This document shows positions 1-9,227 of a stretch of 49,469 bases of DNA, piece after piece; positions within the stretch are counted from its first letter, which is position 1; each line of letters begins with the position of its first letter. A program made the translations under genes and the position numbers. Under the pieces are notes generated by a model, which saw nothing but the letters and a program-made list of their open reading frames with translations, was not told the DNA's origin and ran no database searches. The DNA comes from an uncultured Christensenellaceae bacterium (GTDB lineage: Bacteria; Bacillota; Clostridia; Christensenellales; Pumilibacteraceae): assembly GCA_910588155.1 (NCBI GenBank), contig CAJUPB010000014.1, positions 1-49,469 on the forward strand, given 5' to 3'.

Positions 1-1129
1 GCCCAAGCACGTAATCTTCGTATCTTGTCTCGTAGTATCTATATCCCACGTATATCCCCTCTTGGTATACTACGTAGTTTTTATTTGCCTTTACAACGCC
101 TTTGTCGGTGTTGTTCTGCGCGGTCTCCAATCCGAGCGCGGCGGCGTTCTTGTAGTCGTATGCTCCGAAGTTGACCATTGCGGGCGCGGAATGATTGTCT
201 TTGAGGAAAGTGCTGACGATTCTGCCGGACGGCGTTATATTGCCGCGCAAGATGTCTGCGACTGCGTTTATGCCCGTCATACCGACGTCGCCCGTCCACA
301 ATACCGCATCGATTCCGTAACCGTCGAGGAAATCGAGTTGAAGCGTATTCGCGGAGTTCAAAAGAACGACTATTTTCTTGAACGTGCCGGCTTCTTTCAT
401 AGCTTTGAGATTCTGCAAAAGCTCGACTTCTTCCTTGCAAAGGCGCAGATAGTCTCCGTCCGTCATATACGGTTTCAGCGATTCCAAGCCGCTCGGCAAG
501 TCTGCTCCCTCTCCGCCGCTTCTCGCAAGCACGACCAACGCCACGTCTCCGTAGTTCTTGAACGTGTTTTTCAGCGCCTCTCCGTATTTTGACCACGGCA
601 CTTCGTTTATTCTGTACTGACCCTGATTTCCGCCCGTCGTCGCCGCATTCACGCGTTTATAGCCCGAGGTGACATAGAATTTCCAGAGGTCGGGGTTTAC
701 CGTATTTTCGCCGAACGAATCTTCCAGCGCGCTTTTCAAAGATATTGCGTTTGACGCAGAAACCTGACCGCTGCCCGTGCCGCCGTACAGAAGGTCCACC
801 GACGACTGCGAAAAGCAACTGAACTTCGTGCCATGACCGAGAGGCAGAGTATTGTCCTTGTTCATCAAAAGAGCCGCGCCCTCGCCCTCTATATCCTCGC
901 AGAGCTGTTTCTCGTAATCAACCAATTCCTGTTCGTCTTCCCAATCCGTCCAATAGTAAATTTTTGCGCCCGGTTCGGGAATTATTTCCTGCGTCTTGAC
1001 TTTCAAATAGAGATTGATGGGTTGTTCGTAAAAGTTCATAACACACAGACCCACAATCACAACGACAAGCAAAAACGCAAATACGCTTGTCAGCGCTATC
1101 CACAATTTCTTTTTCGTTAAAATACTCAT
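1..1129 (-). CDS. Membrane-anchored permuted GH3 glycosidase, N-terminal part (3' end cut by window edge)
   Basis: The frame is open from an ATG at 1129 to the window edge (about 376 residues), behind an AAGGAG ribosome site. It opens with a short basic start and one hydrophobic segment (about residues 9-30), a signal anchor. Then follow GH3 C-domain-like elements: GEGAALLMNKDNTLPL, YGGTGSGQ, and near the edge YVVYQEGIYVGYRYYETRYEDY. These parallel YVVYAEGIYIGYKYYETRYQD in the complete 979-residue GH3 at 5472-8411, so the two are paralogues. In this permuted GH3 type the GH3 C-domain comes first, so the nucleophile-bearing TIM barrel would lie beyond the left edge. It sits 20 bp after the GH78-like gene and is probably the third gene of that operon. 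The substrate is probably a beta-linked sugar; this is inferred from the family only. Confidence 0.85.
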   Translation of the reverse strand, partial: MSILTKKKLWIALTSVFAFLLVVVIVGLCVMNFYEQPINLYLKVKTQEIIPEPGAKIYYWTDWEDEQELVDYEKQLCEDIEGEGAALLMNKDNTLPLGHGTKFSCFSQSSVDLLYGGTGSGQVSASNAISLKSALEDSFGENTVNPDLWKFYVTSGYKRVNAATTGGNQGQYRINEVPWSKYGEALKNTFKNYGDVALVVLARSGGEGADLPSGLESLKPYMTDGDYLRLCKEEVELLQNLKAMKEAGTFKKIVVLLNSANTLQLDFLDGYGIDAVLWTGDVGMTGINAVADILRGNITPSGRIVSTFLKDNHSAPAMVNFGAYDYKNAAALGLETAQNNTDKGVVKANKNYVVYQEGIYVGYRYYETRYEDYVLG

Positions 1130-1149
1130 ATATATCTCCTTGTTTTTAT

Positions 1150-3561
1150 TTAAGCCGCTTTAATCGTGTACGTACCTGCTTTCGTCAGTTCTATAACGGA
1201 ATAGCCGTCTTTGACTTCTTTGACGGTTATGCCGTCGCCCGTGACGGCAGAGCCGAAAGATACGGGAATTTTAAGCGTGCAGTTGCCGCTCGGGATTTTG
1301 ACGGTAAACGTCGTTTGTTCCGCTTCCTTTTTGTAAGCTACGGATATTTCGCCTTTGACCGTACCCGTTTTGACCGACATCGAGTCGAACAGATTTTCGG
1401 GCTTTATCTCAAAGCTTTCCCAGCCGACGGAAGAGGGCGCTATTCCCGCAAAACTTTTGGACATCGTCAAGAGCGGTCCGCCCGACCAACCGTGATTTAC
1501 CGTGCCTTCGTTTCGGGCAAACTTTTCCCAAACGGTGGTATCGCCGCTGTTTATCATTGCGCCGTAGCGCGCTTTTATTCTGTTCAACGCCGTCTCGTAT
1601 TCGCCCATAACGCACAGGCCGTCCAAAACGAATCTCTCCATATACGGGCTGGCGCCTTTAACTTCTTCTATTAGTTTCTTAACCATAGGGTAGTCGCTCT
1701 TTTTCGCAAGTCCCGTTATGACCGCGAGCGCGCCGGCTCTTTCGTCGGGTCTGTCGCCGCTGCGGTAGCCGTCCGCCTTTTTGTAGAGCTTGTCGAAGTT
1801 GTTTTCAATCGACGTCATTCTCTCGTTTAAGAACGCCTTATCGGACGTCTTGTTAAGACCCGACGCAAACTTTTCCGCCGTTTGAAGCGAGTAATAATAC
1901 CACAGCACCTGCAAAAGTTCCACGTCCGCACCCGTACCCCAATCCGTCCACATCCATTCGCCTGCGCGGTTTTCGGGCATACCGTTGTCTTTCATTTTCC
2001 AGACTTTCAAATAATCGATAAGCGCGGTGTAATATGCGTTTGCCGTTTCCTTGTCGCCCGTATGCAAGAAATAGTTGTATGCCGCGGTGGAGAACGCCAG
2101 ACTCTGCGCGGGTATTTCGTGCGGCTTGTTGCTGGGAGCGCGGCTGGGTATGAGACTGTCCTTGCCCGTCCACGCGACAGCCGACAATATCATCTTTTTG
2201 GTCAGCGCGTGCGAGGACGTTCCGAACGCATAATCGGCAATATCCATTTCGTTCGTGGCGTCGCCCATATACGGACCGCGTTCGCGGTCGGGGCAATCCA
2301 TATAGGTATCGCGCATACAGATTTCCACGGTGTTCGCGCACATCGCCCAAAGCTTGTTCAGCTCCGCATCGGAGCTTTCGAACGCGCCCTCTCTTTCCAC
2401 GGGATAGCCGCTCGCGCGGTATCCTATATCTTCGAACTTCACGCCTGCTTCGGCTTCTATGACAAGATTGCTGCCGCTGCGCCAAGGATAGCTTTCGAAC
2501 GATTGCGTGCCGTCTGCGGTGATATACGTGTCCTTAAACGCCTGCGTGCCGTCGGGAATATGCGGCGAATAATATGTTATCTTTTTCCCCGCGGGCGCCG
2601 TAACTTTGAAGTATGCGCTATACTGCATATTTTTCGGAAGCACGAATTCTATTTTCGTGTTCTTGTCGAGCGTCTTTCCGATATACCCTACCGCCAAGGC
2701 GTTTGCCGAGCCGACACCCTCTTTAAAAGAAGTCAAGGTTTTGTCGAAGTGCATAAGGGGTATTATGGAAGCGTACATATCTCCGAAAGGCAAAGCGCCG
2801 ACTTTGGCTATCGGCGTGGCGTTGTCCCAAGCCGAGTCGTCAAAAGTTTTTGCCGTAAAATCGATGCGCTCTCTCGCGTCGTAATACACGTTGCGCTCGG
2901 CAATCATAGACGGCTGTTCATACGCCGGATATTGCGCGCCGAGCGAACGCTTGTTCTTATATTCGGTAAGCTGTTTGACCTTCCAAGTCGAATCGGATTT
3001 TACGACCTTGTCTCCGACTTTCATTTCGAACAGCAATCCGCCCTGCGTGTCGCCTTCGCCCAAAGCCTGCGCTCCGTCTATCGACGAATCTCCGCTTCTG
3101 CCGTTGTACGGAATCAGAAACGCCAACGTATTTTCGCCAGCCGCAACGTCTATTTCCACGGTGTCGAAATAGCTGTCGTACGGCGTAGGTCCGCGCTTGG
3201 TCGAGCCGTCGTACACGGTCAAAACTCCGTTTACCCAAAGAAAATATTTAGACTCCGCCGAAATGTATGCAGTGGCTTTTTGCGCGGTTTCCGCCGTGAA
3301 CGTCTTTCTCGCCGCAACGTAAGTATCTTCGGGCGAATACTGCGTCCAAATCCAATAGCCGGTAAAATCGGTTTTTTTATAGCCTTCCATTGCTTCGCCG
3401 TATTTCAAATCGGCTTTGTCCGAATAGCCCGTTTCCGGCGGCGGCAAAACGCGGTTCCCGTCGTCGGGGTTGCAGCTTGCGCACGCGGGCAGCAGAGCAA
3501 GCGACAGCACGGTCATAACCGCAAGCAATATGACGGCAAAACGTTTGAATGATTTTCTCAT
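1150..3561 (-). CDS. GH78-like alpha-L-rhamnosidase lipoprotein
   Basis: A secreted lipoprotein of about 803 residues. The signal peptide ends in a lipobox (LLPAC, Cys about 27). I chose the second in-frame ATG because AGGAGG lies only 2 nt before the first ATG but 11 nt before this one. An N-terminal beta-rich sugar-binding region (WIWTQYSPEDTYVAARKTF, YFLWVNG) is followed by an (alpha/alpha)6 barrel. The barrel carries DCPDRERGPYMGDATNEMD, a version of the GH78 DCPxRDERxGWTGD signature with the conserved Asp/Arg/Glu. Further on are TTVWEKF and NHGWSGGP, the usual C-terminal GH78 catalytic stretch. It probably removes terminal rhamnose from plant or bacterial glycans at the cell surface. It lies between an unknown lipoprotein (upstream) and a GH3 enzyme (downstream). 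Two strong hairpins precede it, which may set its expression relative to the first gene. Confidence 0.85.
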   Translation of the reverse strand: MRKSFKRFAVILLAVMTVLSLALLPACASCNPDDGNRVLPPPETGYSDKADLKYGEAMEGYKKTDFTGYWIWTQYSPEDTYVAARKTFTAETAQKATAYISAESKYFLWVNGVLTVYDGSTKRGPTPYDSYFDTVEIDVAAGENTLAFLIPYNGRSGDSSIDGAQALGEGDTQGGLLFEMKVGDKVVKSDSTWKVKQLTEYKNKRSLGAQYPAYEQPSMIAERNVYYDARERIDFTAKTFDDSAWDNATPIAKVGALPFGDMYASIIPLMHFDKTLTSFKEGVGSANALAVGYIGKTLDKNTKIEFVLPKNMQYSAYFKVTAPAGKKITYYSPHIPDGTQAFKDTYITADGTQSFESYPWRSGSNLVIEAEAGVKFEDIGYRASGYPVEREGAFESSDAELNKLWAMCANTVEICMRDTYMDCPDRERGPYMGDATNEMDIADYAFGTSSHALTKKMILSAVAWTGKDSLIPSRAPSNKPHEIPAQSLAFSTAAYNYFLHTGDKETANAYYTALIDYLKVWKMKDNGMPENRAGEWMWTDWGTGADVELLQVLWYYYSLQTAEKFASGLNKTSDKAFLNERMTSIENNFDKLYKKADGYRSGDRPDERAGALAVITGLAKKSDYPMVKKLIEEVKGASPYMERFVLDGLCVMGEYETALNRIKARYGAMINSGDTTVWEKFARNEGTVNHGWSGGPLLTMSKSFAGIAPSSVGWESFEIKPENLFDSMSVKTGTVKGEISVAYKKEAEQTTFTVKIPSGNCTLKIPVSFGSAVTGDGITVKEVKDGYSVIELTKAGTYTIKAA

Positions 3562-3590
3562 TGTTTTCATTCCCTCCTGATATTTTCCGA

Positions 3591-3654
3591 AAGCCGTTTC
3601 GAAAACGGCTTCCCGCGAGAAACGGGCGGCGGATAAACGTCTGCCGCCCGTTTC
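3591..3654 (-). other. Two tandem intergenic hairpins
   Basis: Two adjacent inverted repeats fill the gap between the lipoprotein and the GH78-like gene. The first has a 9-bp stem (3591-3599 with 3603-3611, AAGCCGTTT). The second has a 12-bp stem (3619-3630 with 3643-3654, GAAACGGGCGGC). Neither is followed by a T-run on the coding strand, so they look like RNA-processing or partial-attenuation structures rather than full terminators. Confidence 0.5.
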
Positions 3655-3678
3655 GGGAAGATGAGTGTATTGTTTTGT

Positions 3679-4806
3679 TTAAGCCTGCTCTGCGGGGGCT
3701 ACACCCGTCATTGCGCCGTTGTCGCCGAGCGTCCAGACAATGTCTTTCATTCCCGCCCAAAGACCTTTCAATGTTTCGTTGGAGGGTTCTTGTTTAATCG
3801 TGAGCGTGATTACGTGAGTGGTCTCGTCGATTGCATATGTACACTCGAAAGAGAACATAGACTCCATTTGCTTGTTTGCGTATTTGCAATCCGTTTCACT
3901 CGTAAGCACGATGCTGTACGTAGTTCCTCCAACCGTACCCTCGTATCTGACGGGTTCGAACGCCGCAGGACCCTGCGCGGGAACTTTCGTGATGTCTTTG
4001 CATACGAACGTATAAGTCGTGCTGCCGTAGCCGCCCATATCGTAGGTATACTCGAACGTGCCCTTATTGCCGTCGATAGCAACGTTTATCGGAGAGTCGT
4101 TTATTATGACTTTCATTTCCGATTCGTTTTTGGAATACGTACCCTGTGCAATCTGCGTATATCCCGTATAGAGATAGATTTTCGCGTCGCTCGCAACGTA
4201 AGCCGTCGCATTGACCTTGCCGTCTTTTTCGCTTTCGAAAGTCGTAACGTGAGCAGGAGCTTCGAACGTCATTTTCTTTGCCTGAATGAAAGCGTTGCCG
4301 TCTGCATAGGTCTTTGTCTCGCCGCCCGTCAGCGTCACGTCTCTCGTGAACGACATTCCGGGAACAATCGGGAAGTTGAGGTCGAACGAATACACGCCCG
4401 CAACGTCGTATGCGTAGAACGTGTTTGCGTTCTCTTCCGTGCCGTCGGCTTTCTTGACAGCGAGTTTTATCTGCAAGCAGTCCACGCCGTCTTTCTTCGC
4501 CTCTTTCCAGGTGCCTTCCATATATTTTGCTGCATAGCTTTTGTTGGAAGCCGCGTCGCTCGAATCGTAGCCGAACGGGTTGTAGCGCGCAAGCACGGCA
4601 CTGCCGTCCTTATTCAAATCGAGCATAAAGTCAAAGCCCTGACCCATAGCCTGCAAGTCCTGTCTGAATTCGCCCGTGAGCTGAAACGACTTCGTATTCT
4701 CGGGCGGAGGTGCGGGTTTGGGGTCGTCGCAAGCCGCAACTGCCGTCATCACGCCTACCGCCATAACGACGGCGAGCAGGGCAACCAATAATTTCTTAAT
4801 CTTCAT
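3679..4806 (-). CDS. Lipoprotein of unknown function (first gene of LytTR-controlled operon)
   Basis: 375 residues. The N-terminus is a classic lipoprotein signal: basic MKIKK, a hydrophobic run, and a VAAC lipobox with Cys at 26. A Pro-rich linker (DDPKPAPPPENTK) follows. The mature part is mostly predicted beta-strand with three similar stretches of the kind GTWKEAKKDG / GTYSKNESEM / YAIDETTHVITL. It looks like a repeated extracellular beta-domain, but I do not recognise the family. AAGGAGG precedes the ATG. It is the promoter-proximal gene of a unit that continues into the GH78-like and GH3 enzymes, and its promoter (4882-4950) has a LytTR-type repeat. A substrate-binding or surface-scaffold role for the glycosidases is a guess from context. 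Confidence 0.75.
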   Translation of the reverse strand: MKIKKLLVALLAVVMAVGVMTAVAACDDPKPAPPPENTKSFQLTGEFRQDLQAMGQGFDFMLDLNKDGSAVLARYNPFGYDSSDAASNKSYAAKYMEGTWKEAKKDGVDCLQIKLAVKKADGTEENANTFYAYDVAGVYSFDLNFPIVPGMSFTRDVTLTGGETKTYADGNAFIQAKKMTFEAPAHVTTFESEKDGKVNATAYVASDAKIYLYTGYTQIAQGTYSKNESEMKVIINDSPINVAIDGNKGTFEYTYDMGGYGSTTYTFVCKDITKVPAQGPAAFEPVRYEGTVGGTTYSIVLTSETDCKYANKQMESMFSFECTYAIDETTHVITLTIKQEPSNETLKGLWAGMKDIVWTLGDNGAMTGVAPAEQA

Positions 4807-4881
4807 ATAATTCCTCCTTGTCCTTTTGAAAGGACGTAAATAATTTTTCGTTCAACATTTAAGCAGTCAAACTCTGCGAAT

Positions 4882-4950
4882 ATAATAAAACATTATATCG
4901 TAAGTTTCAATATACCCAGCGCAGCCTGTCATACGCACCGCGCAACCTGT
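4882..4950 (-). promoter_or_regulatory. Promoter with LytTR-type direct repeat, site A
   Basis: Plus-strand reading: GCGCAGCCTGT at 4919-4929 and GCGCAACCTGT at 4940-4950, exactly 21 bp apart. Eight bp from the proximal copy is TTTCAA (4905-4910), which is TTGAAA on the transcribed strand (-35). A 17-bp spacer leads to TATTAT (4882-4887, -10). An alternative -10, TATAAT, is at 4892-4897. Sites B and C share the same spacing throughout. Two half-sites about 21 bp apart on one DNA face fit LytTR regulators of the AgrA type, and one is encoded at 10326-11042. It drives the lipoprotein/GH78/GH3 operon. Confidence 0.75.
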
Positions 4951-4980
4951 CGTCCGACGCGCTTTCCTTTTCGGCGCCGA

Positions 4981-5022
4981 AAAAAGAACGCTTTGCAAAG
5001 GAGGGTAACAAAGCGCTCTTTT
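4981..5022 (-). terminator. Terminator of the GH3 operon
   Basis: AAAAAGAACGCTTTG (4981-4995) pairs with CAAAGCGCTCTTTT (5009-5022). On the minus strand the hairpin runs into TTCTTTTTT. It lies just downstream of the small membrane-protein gene and upstream of the next promoter. Confidence 0.75.
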
Positions 5023-5061
5023 CGAGGAAAAAATGTAGTGTGTAAAGGCTAAATCAATACG

Positions 5062-5469
5062 TCATTCCAAGAAGTTGGACACGACTGCGGGCAGCACGCT
5101 GACCGCAAACAGAACGGTAAACACAATCGCGAGCATAAGGTTTCCGCCGAGGAACGCCACTCCCGTGAGCGCGTCCGCAAGCGGATATGCCGCTTCCACG
5201 AGGTGTCCCGCAAATGCCACGGAATAACATATCACGGGCAGCAGTCTGCCGAATTTGAATCGGAAGTGTTCCAGCACTATCGCGCCGAGTCCGCCGACGA
5301 GCATAAGCACAAGATTCAGCACCGAAAAGACTCGGTCAATCTCCTGCCCTTTCGTCGCCATATACACGGAAAGGTATACTATCGCGGCTATCACCGCAAA
5401 CGCTCCCGCGCCGAACGAAAGATAAAACCCTACTTTTCTGTCTTTAAAATAGTTTTTGACGAAACTCAT
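5062..5469 (-). CDS. Small integral membrane protein, unknown function
   Basis: About 135 residues with four predicted transmembrane segments (roughly residues 16-36, 48-66, 76-94, 104-130) and short basic loops, including the N-terminal KNYFKDRKVGF. I do not recognise a family. The start is placed at the ATG 3 nt after the GH3 stop codon. A TTG overlapping that stop would add two residues. The ribosome site GAGGAG lies in the last GH3 codons, so translation is probably coupled to the GH3 gene. It is the last gene of the operon and a terminator follows. A role in membrane assembly or transport linked to the glycosidase is inferred from position only. Confidence 0.7.
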   Translation of the reverse strand: MSFVKNYFKDRKVGFYLSFGAGAFAVIAAIVYLSVYMATKGQEIDRVFSVLNLVLMLVGGLGAIVLEHFRFKFGRLLPVICYSVAFAGHLVEAAYPLADALTGVAFLGGNLMLAIVFTVLFAVSVLPAVVSNFLE

Positions 5470-5471
5470 TG

Positions 5472-8411
5472 TCAATCGTTCTCCTCTTCGTTATCTGCGG
5501 CTTCAACCTGCCGCTTCTTGTCTTTGCCCGCAAAGTATGCCGTGTATACGAACATTCCCGCGCCCGCAAGCATAAGCACGCCGACGAAGACGCAAATCGC
5601 TATTATCGCAGGCTGCCACCAGGGCACGAAGCTCGCCACTTCGGTATCCTTCGTCAACCCGTTTACAAGCATACTTCTGCTCATTGCATAGAAGTAAACC
5701 TTTGCGGTGTCGCGCAGTCTCTTCCATATATAGCCGTCTTTCTCGTTCACAATCAATCTTTTGACCGAAGAAGTGCGGTCGGGGTCGTTGTTGAACTGGT
5801 TGGTGCCTGCGTGCATACAGTCCTCGGTGGACATATACGATGTGGAATCTTTGGAAGAGTCCGTCATATTTATCCCTTTGAAGCCCCATTCTCCGCGCAG
5901 GACAAGCTCCATTGTTTCGTAGTCCGCCGCGGTCGGAATGCAACCGATTCTGTTATACGCCGACATAAGCGCAAGCGAGTTGTCTCCCGAAAGCGCGCCT
6001 TCGAACCCTTTAAGCGGTCCTTGGCGGTAAGTCTGCTCGTTCATAAACTGCGCCACGCCGTGACGGTTGGTCTCTTGGTCGTTGCCGCAGAAGTGCTTTA
6101 TCGTCGTCACGAGTCCGCGTTTTGCCATTTCGCCCGTCTGTATTCTGCCGCAGATATACGACAGGTTTGCATCTTCGCTGTAATACTCGAAGTTGCGTCC
6201 CGAATAAGGCGTACGATGTAAATTCGCACCCGGCGAGTATATCTGACGAAAACCGATGTAATACGATTCTTCCGCGAAGAACTTGCCGCGCTCGGTAAGT
6301 ATATCCTTGCTGTAAGACGACGACGCAATCATTTCGGCGTTGAAAAGCACGCCGGCCTGATGTCCGTCGGGTCCGTCGCCTCCGCCGTAAGCGGGCATAG
6401 CCACGGACTTAATCGCGTCCATAGACATCTGGTCTCCGACCACCTGGCACAATTCCACGACGGTGAGTTGGTCGATGAAGGAGTTCCATTTCTCTTCGTC
6501 GTCGAAAGCTACGTCGCGCATCTGAACGAACTTGATGTTATTCTTCTGCCCGTATTTGAACTCCGAGATAGAAGGCGCGTCCGACGGCTTTTCGTATTGC
6601 GAGTTCTCCATTAGGTCTTTTATCTCGGCAGTGGCTTCCACGTTTTTAACCGCCTGCGGGAACGTTCTCCAATCCCCTCGCGTCATATACGTTACCGTAT
6701 TCTCTTTAAAGTAGTTCAAGTCTCTGTCTTCGAACAGATTGCTCACCACTTCTTCCGTATACTCCGACTTCGCCCACGTCGTATTGTCCGTCGTTTCCAG
6801 CGTGACCTTGACTGCCTTTTCCTTATCTCCCGTTACGCTCTTTCCGTTCTCGTCGTACAGTCCCGTCACTTCTCTCTTCGCAAGCACGTTGTTCAATGCG
6901 TCGTGCGCGTTGTCGCCTATCGCAAAATAGTAATCTCCCGCGTCGAACACATAGCAGCCCTTTTTCGTCGTATCCGCTCCGTTCGTCGCCTTATCGTCAT
7001 ACGTCGCAAACAGGTAGTCGCTGAACGTCAGCGTTATTTCCCTGCTCTCTCCGCTCGACAGCTCCACAGTCTTTTCGAAGTCCGCAAGCTGTATCGCGCT
7101 CTTCTCCGCCTGTCCTTTTTCCCACGGCAACTGCACGTACATCTGCACTACGTCTCTCGACTTGCCCTTATACGTTTCGTCTCCGTTGTTCGTCACTTTG
7201 ACCTTTGCCGTGACCTCGTGCTTTTCTCTGTCCCATTCCACGGACACCAACTCTTGCTCGAACTCCGCATACGACTGTCCGCTTCCGAACGTATACGTCA
7301 TTTCATCCGCATAGTTCCATTCGCTTCCCTTGCTCGCAAATTTGCCTACTGCGTCTCTTGCGTTGTTTATGTTCAGCACACAATCCTGGTATCTCGTTTC
7401 GTAGTATTTATACCCTATGTAGATTCCCTCGGCATACACCACGTATTTGTTTTTATACAGTCCCGTAAGATTCGTGAACGTGAAGTCGCCCGCATTCTGT
7501 ATTGCCGCCGACGACAGCGACGACGCCGCATACGTATCCACGAGTCTGCCCGAAGGGTCGGCTTTGCCTGCGAGAACTTTTGCCACTCCTTCGAAACCGT
7601 ATGCTCCCGGATAACCTATCCACAGGCACGCGTCCACTCCGTATTCGTCCAGCCAATCCAATTCCACGGTGTACCCGCTGTTCACAAGCACTATTGTCTT
7701 TTTGAATCCGCTGTTCTTGATGAGATTTAAAACGGCTTTCTCTTCGTCGTGCAGCGCCAGCTCCGGCACTCCCTGCGGTCCGTCCTGCCATATCCCGTCC
7801 AATCCGTGATTCAGTTCGCCTTCCTCTCCGCCGAATCTTCTCATCACGTATATTGCCGCGTCCGAATACTTCGCAAACGTGCTCTTGACACTGTCGTACG
7901 CCGTCACAGGTACTTCTCCTATGAGACCGTTTTTATTATAATTTTTCTTTTCCGACGTAAGTTTCGCGTTGGCTTCTTTGACAGCGTTGTAAACGTCGTC
8001 GTTTATGTTAAAGCCTTGCGCTTTAAGCGCGTCGTAGGGATTTGTTCCCGTATTCGCCGGTCCGCCGCTGCCGCCGTGATAGACGGGATTGGACGCCGCG
8101 CTGCCGAACAGCGTGACGGACGCGCCCGAAGAGAGCGGCAAAGCATTCGCGTCGTTTTTCAACAGCACGCTTCCCTGCACCTGCGTCTCGATTATATGTT
8201 CTTTCAGCGCCGCCCGCATTTCGTCTTTGTTCTTGTAGTCGCTCGGATAATAATTCGTGTCTTCCGTGACGTCCGCGGTCGGCGGAACTATTCCGAGGAA
8301 CAGATTCACGTCGCCCGCGCGCACGAATGCGAGATTGCCGAGAAATACCACAAGCGCGAACACGAGCACCAACACGGACGTCAGTCCGCCCCAAAGTCTG
8401 TGATTTTTCAT
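5472..8411 (-). CDS. Permuted GH3 beta-glycosidase with membrane anchors at both ends
   Basis: 979 residues. An N-terminal hydrophobic anchor (about residues 7-30) is followed by a GH3 C-domain (SVLLKNDANALPL; YHGGSGGPANTG). Next is a fibronectin-III-like domain (VVQMYVQLPW ... VELSSGESREITLTF, about 420-470). The GH3 N-domain barrel comes last (about 630-900), with IKHFCGNDQETNRHG and the nucleophile motif GINMTDSS (Asp 851). This C-domain-first order is known from Ruminococcus albus and Butyrivibrio beta-glucosidases. A second hydrophobic segment (about 934-960) and a charged tail KDKKRQVEAADNEEEND end the protein, so both termini would be cytoplasmic and the catalytic part external. The ribosome site is AGGTGAG. 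The gene follows a lipoprotein gene by 32 bp and precedes a small membrane protein. The exact sugar specificity cannot be read from sequence. Confidence 0.92.
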   Translation of the reverse strand: MKNHRLWGGLTSVLVLVFALVVFLGNLAFVRAGDVNLFLGIVPPTADVTEDTNYYPSDYKNKDEMRAALKEHIIETQVQGSVLLKNDANALPLSSGASVTLFGSAASNPVYHGGSGGPANTGTNPYDALKAQGFNINDDVYNAVKEANAKLTSEKKNYNKNGLIGEVPVTAYDSVKSTFAKYSDAAIYVMRRFGGEEGELNHGLDGIWQDGPQGVPELALHDEEKAVLNLIKNSGFKKTIVLVNSGYTVELDWLDEYGVDACLWIGYPGAYGFEGVAKVLAGKADPSGRLVDTYAASSLSSAAIQNAGDFTFTNLTGLYKNKYVVYAEGIYIGYKYYETRYQDCVLNINNARDAVGKFASKGSEWNYADEMTYTFGSGQSYAEFEQELVSVEWDREKHEVTAKVKVTNNGDETYKGKSRDVVQMYVQLPWEKGQAEKSAIQLADFEKTVELSSGESREITLTFSDYLFATYDDKATNGADTTKKGCYVFDAGDYYFAIGDNAHDALNNVLAKREVTGLYDENGKSVTGDKEKAVKVTLETTDNTTWAKSEYTEEVVSNLFEDRDLNYFKENTVTYMTRGDWRTFPQAVKNVEATAEIKDLMENSQYEKPSDAPSISEFKYGQKNNIKFVQMRDVAFDDEEKWNSFIDQLTVVELCQVVGDQMSMDAIKSVAMPAYGGGDGPDGHQAGVLFNAEMIASSSYSKDILTERGKFFAEESYYIGFRQIYSPGANLHRTPYSGRNFEYYSEDANLSYICGRIQTGEMAKRGLVTTIKHFCGNDQETNRHGVAQFMNEQTYRQGPLKGFEGALSGDNSLALMSAYNRIGCIPTAADYETMELVLRGEWGFKGINMTDSSKDSTSYMSTEDCMHAGTNQFNNDPDRTSSVKRLIVNEKDGYIWKRLRDTAKVYFYAMSRSMLVNGLTKDTEVASFVPWWQPAIIAICVFVGVLMLAGAGMFVYTAYFAGKDKKRQVEAADNEEEND

Positions 8412-8443
8412 ATTCTCACCTGCTTGCCCTTATTATCTTTTGC

Positions 8444-9085
8444 TTACGCTTTTTCCACTTCGAGCTTGACCCAAGTGAGCATAGCCTGTTTTGTGTCTGC
8501 CTGCGCGGAAACCGATTTGAATGCGTTGAGTTTCAAATAGCCGTCCGCCGTTTGATTCGGGGTGGAATCGTCGATTACGGGACTGCCCGTGGACGGGTCG
8601 TAGCTTGACGGAACTCTCGTATTTTTGCCCATAGTTTCGTTCCAATTTGCCGTATCGACAAAGTATTTGCTGTCTATGTTTTTAACAATGCGGGTCGGCT
8701 TGGCAAGTTCTATGTCAATCAAATCTTCGTCCAACTCGTTGACCGCAGAGGTATACGTGCCGTAATACTTCGTTACGGAGTTGTCTCTCTCGTTGCCTTT
8801 TGCGTCCTGCGTGGACTCCGAAAGTTCGAGAGCCGAGAACGTCGAGGACGAAACCAAAAGACAATACGTTCCGTCTTCGTACAACGTGAGTTCCTGCTGC
8901 GTAAACGTCGTAAGATAGTAGTTATACTGCGGGCGCATATTTACATAACTCATTTCCGCGGGCGAAAGATACACGCCCTTGATTTTCGCTTCGCCGTTTC
9001 CGCCGCACGCTCCGAACGCAAAACAGGCGGCAACACCCAACACGGCCATCATTGCAACCGTAATAATCTTTGTGAACTTCTTCAT
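8444..9085 (-). CDS. Lipoprotein of unknown function, first gene of GH3 operon
   Basis: 213 residues with a signal peptide ending in FGAC (Cys about 27) and a Gly/Asn linker. The mature part is beta-rich: KGVYLSPAEMSY, QELTLYEDGTYCLLVSSS, KYYGTYTSAV. This resembles the small lipocalin-like 'x-GTY-x' lipoproteins found next to clostridial glycosidases, but the match is only general. AAGGAG precedes the ATG. It mirrors the 375-residue lipoprotein at the head of the other glycosidase operon: both come first, both have a LytTR-type promoter, and both are followed by a large hydrolase. A shared accessory role is possible. Confidence 0.75.
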   Translation of the reverse strand: MKKFTKIITVAMMAVLGVAACFAFGACGGNGEAKIKGVYLSPAEMSYVNMRPQYNYYLTTFTQQELTLYEDGTYCLLVSSSTFSALELSESTQDAKGNERDNSVTKYYGTYTSAVNELDEDLIDIELAKPTRIVKNIDSKYFVDTANWNETMGKNTRVPSSYDPSTGSPVIDDSTPNQTADGYLKLNAFKSVSAQADTKQAMLTWVKLEVEKA

Positions 9086-9133
9086 TTTTCTACTCCTTTT
9101 TATATAAAATTTTTCGGATTTATCCTTGTAAAC

Positions 9134-9202
9134 ATTATCTTATATTAACGCGCATATTTCAATACAGGTCGCGCAGTCTGTCAAAACCACCGCGCAACCT
9201 GT
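9134..9202 (-). promoter_or_regulatory. Promoter with LytTR-type direct repeat, site B
   Basis: Plus-strand copies GCGCAGTCTGT (9171-9181) and GCGCAACCTGT (9192-9202) are 21 bp apart. TTTCAA at 9157-9162 gives a -35 of TTGAAA, then 17 bp, then GATAAT at 9134-9139 (plus-strand ATTATC). The geometry matches sites A and C base for base. It drives the lipoprotein/GH3/membrane-protein operon. Confidence 0.8.
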
Positions 9203-9227
9203 ATTCGCTCTTTTATCCACGCCTGTT

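Noticed and set aside
1882..3552. 556-codon plus-strand open frame opposite the GH78-like gene
   Set aside because: No ribosome site, no recognisable motifs, and the opposite strand has clear glycosidase and lipoprotein features.
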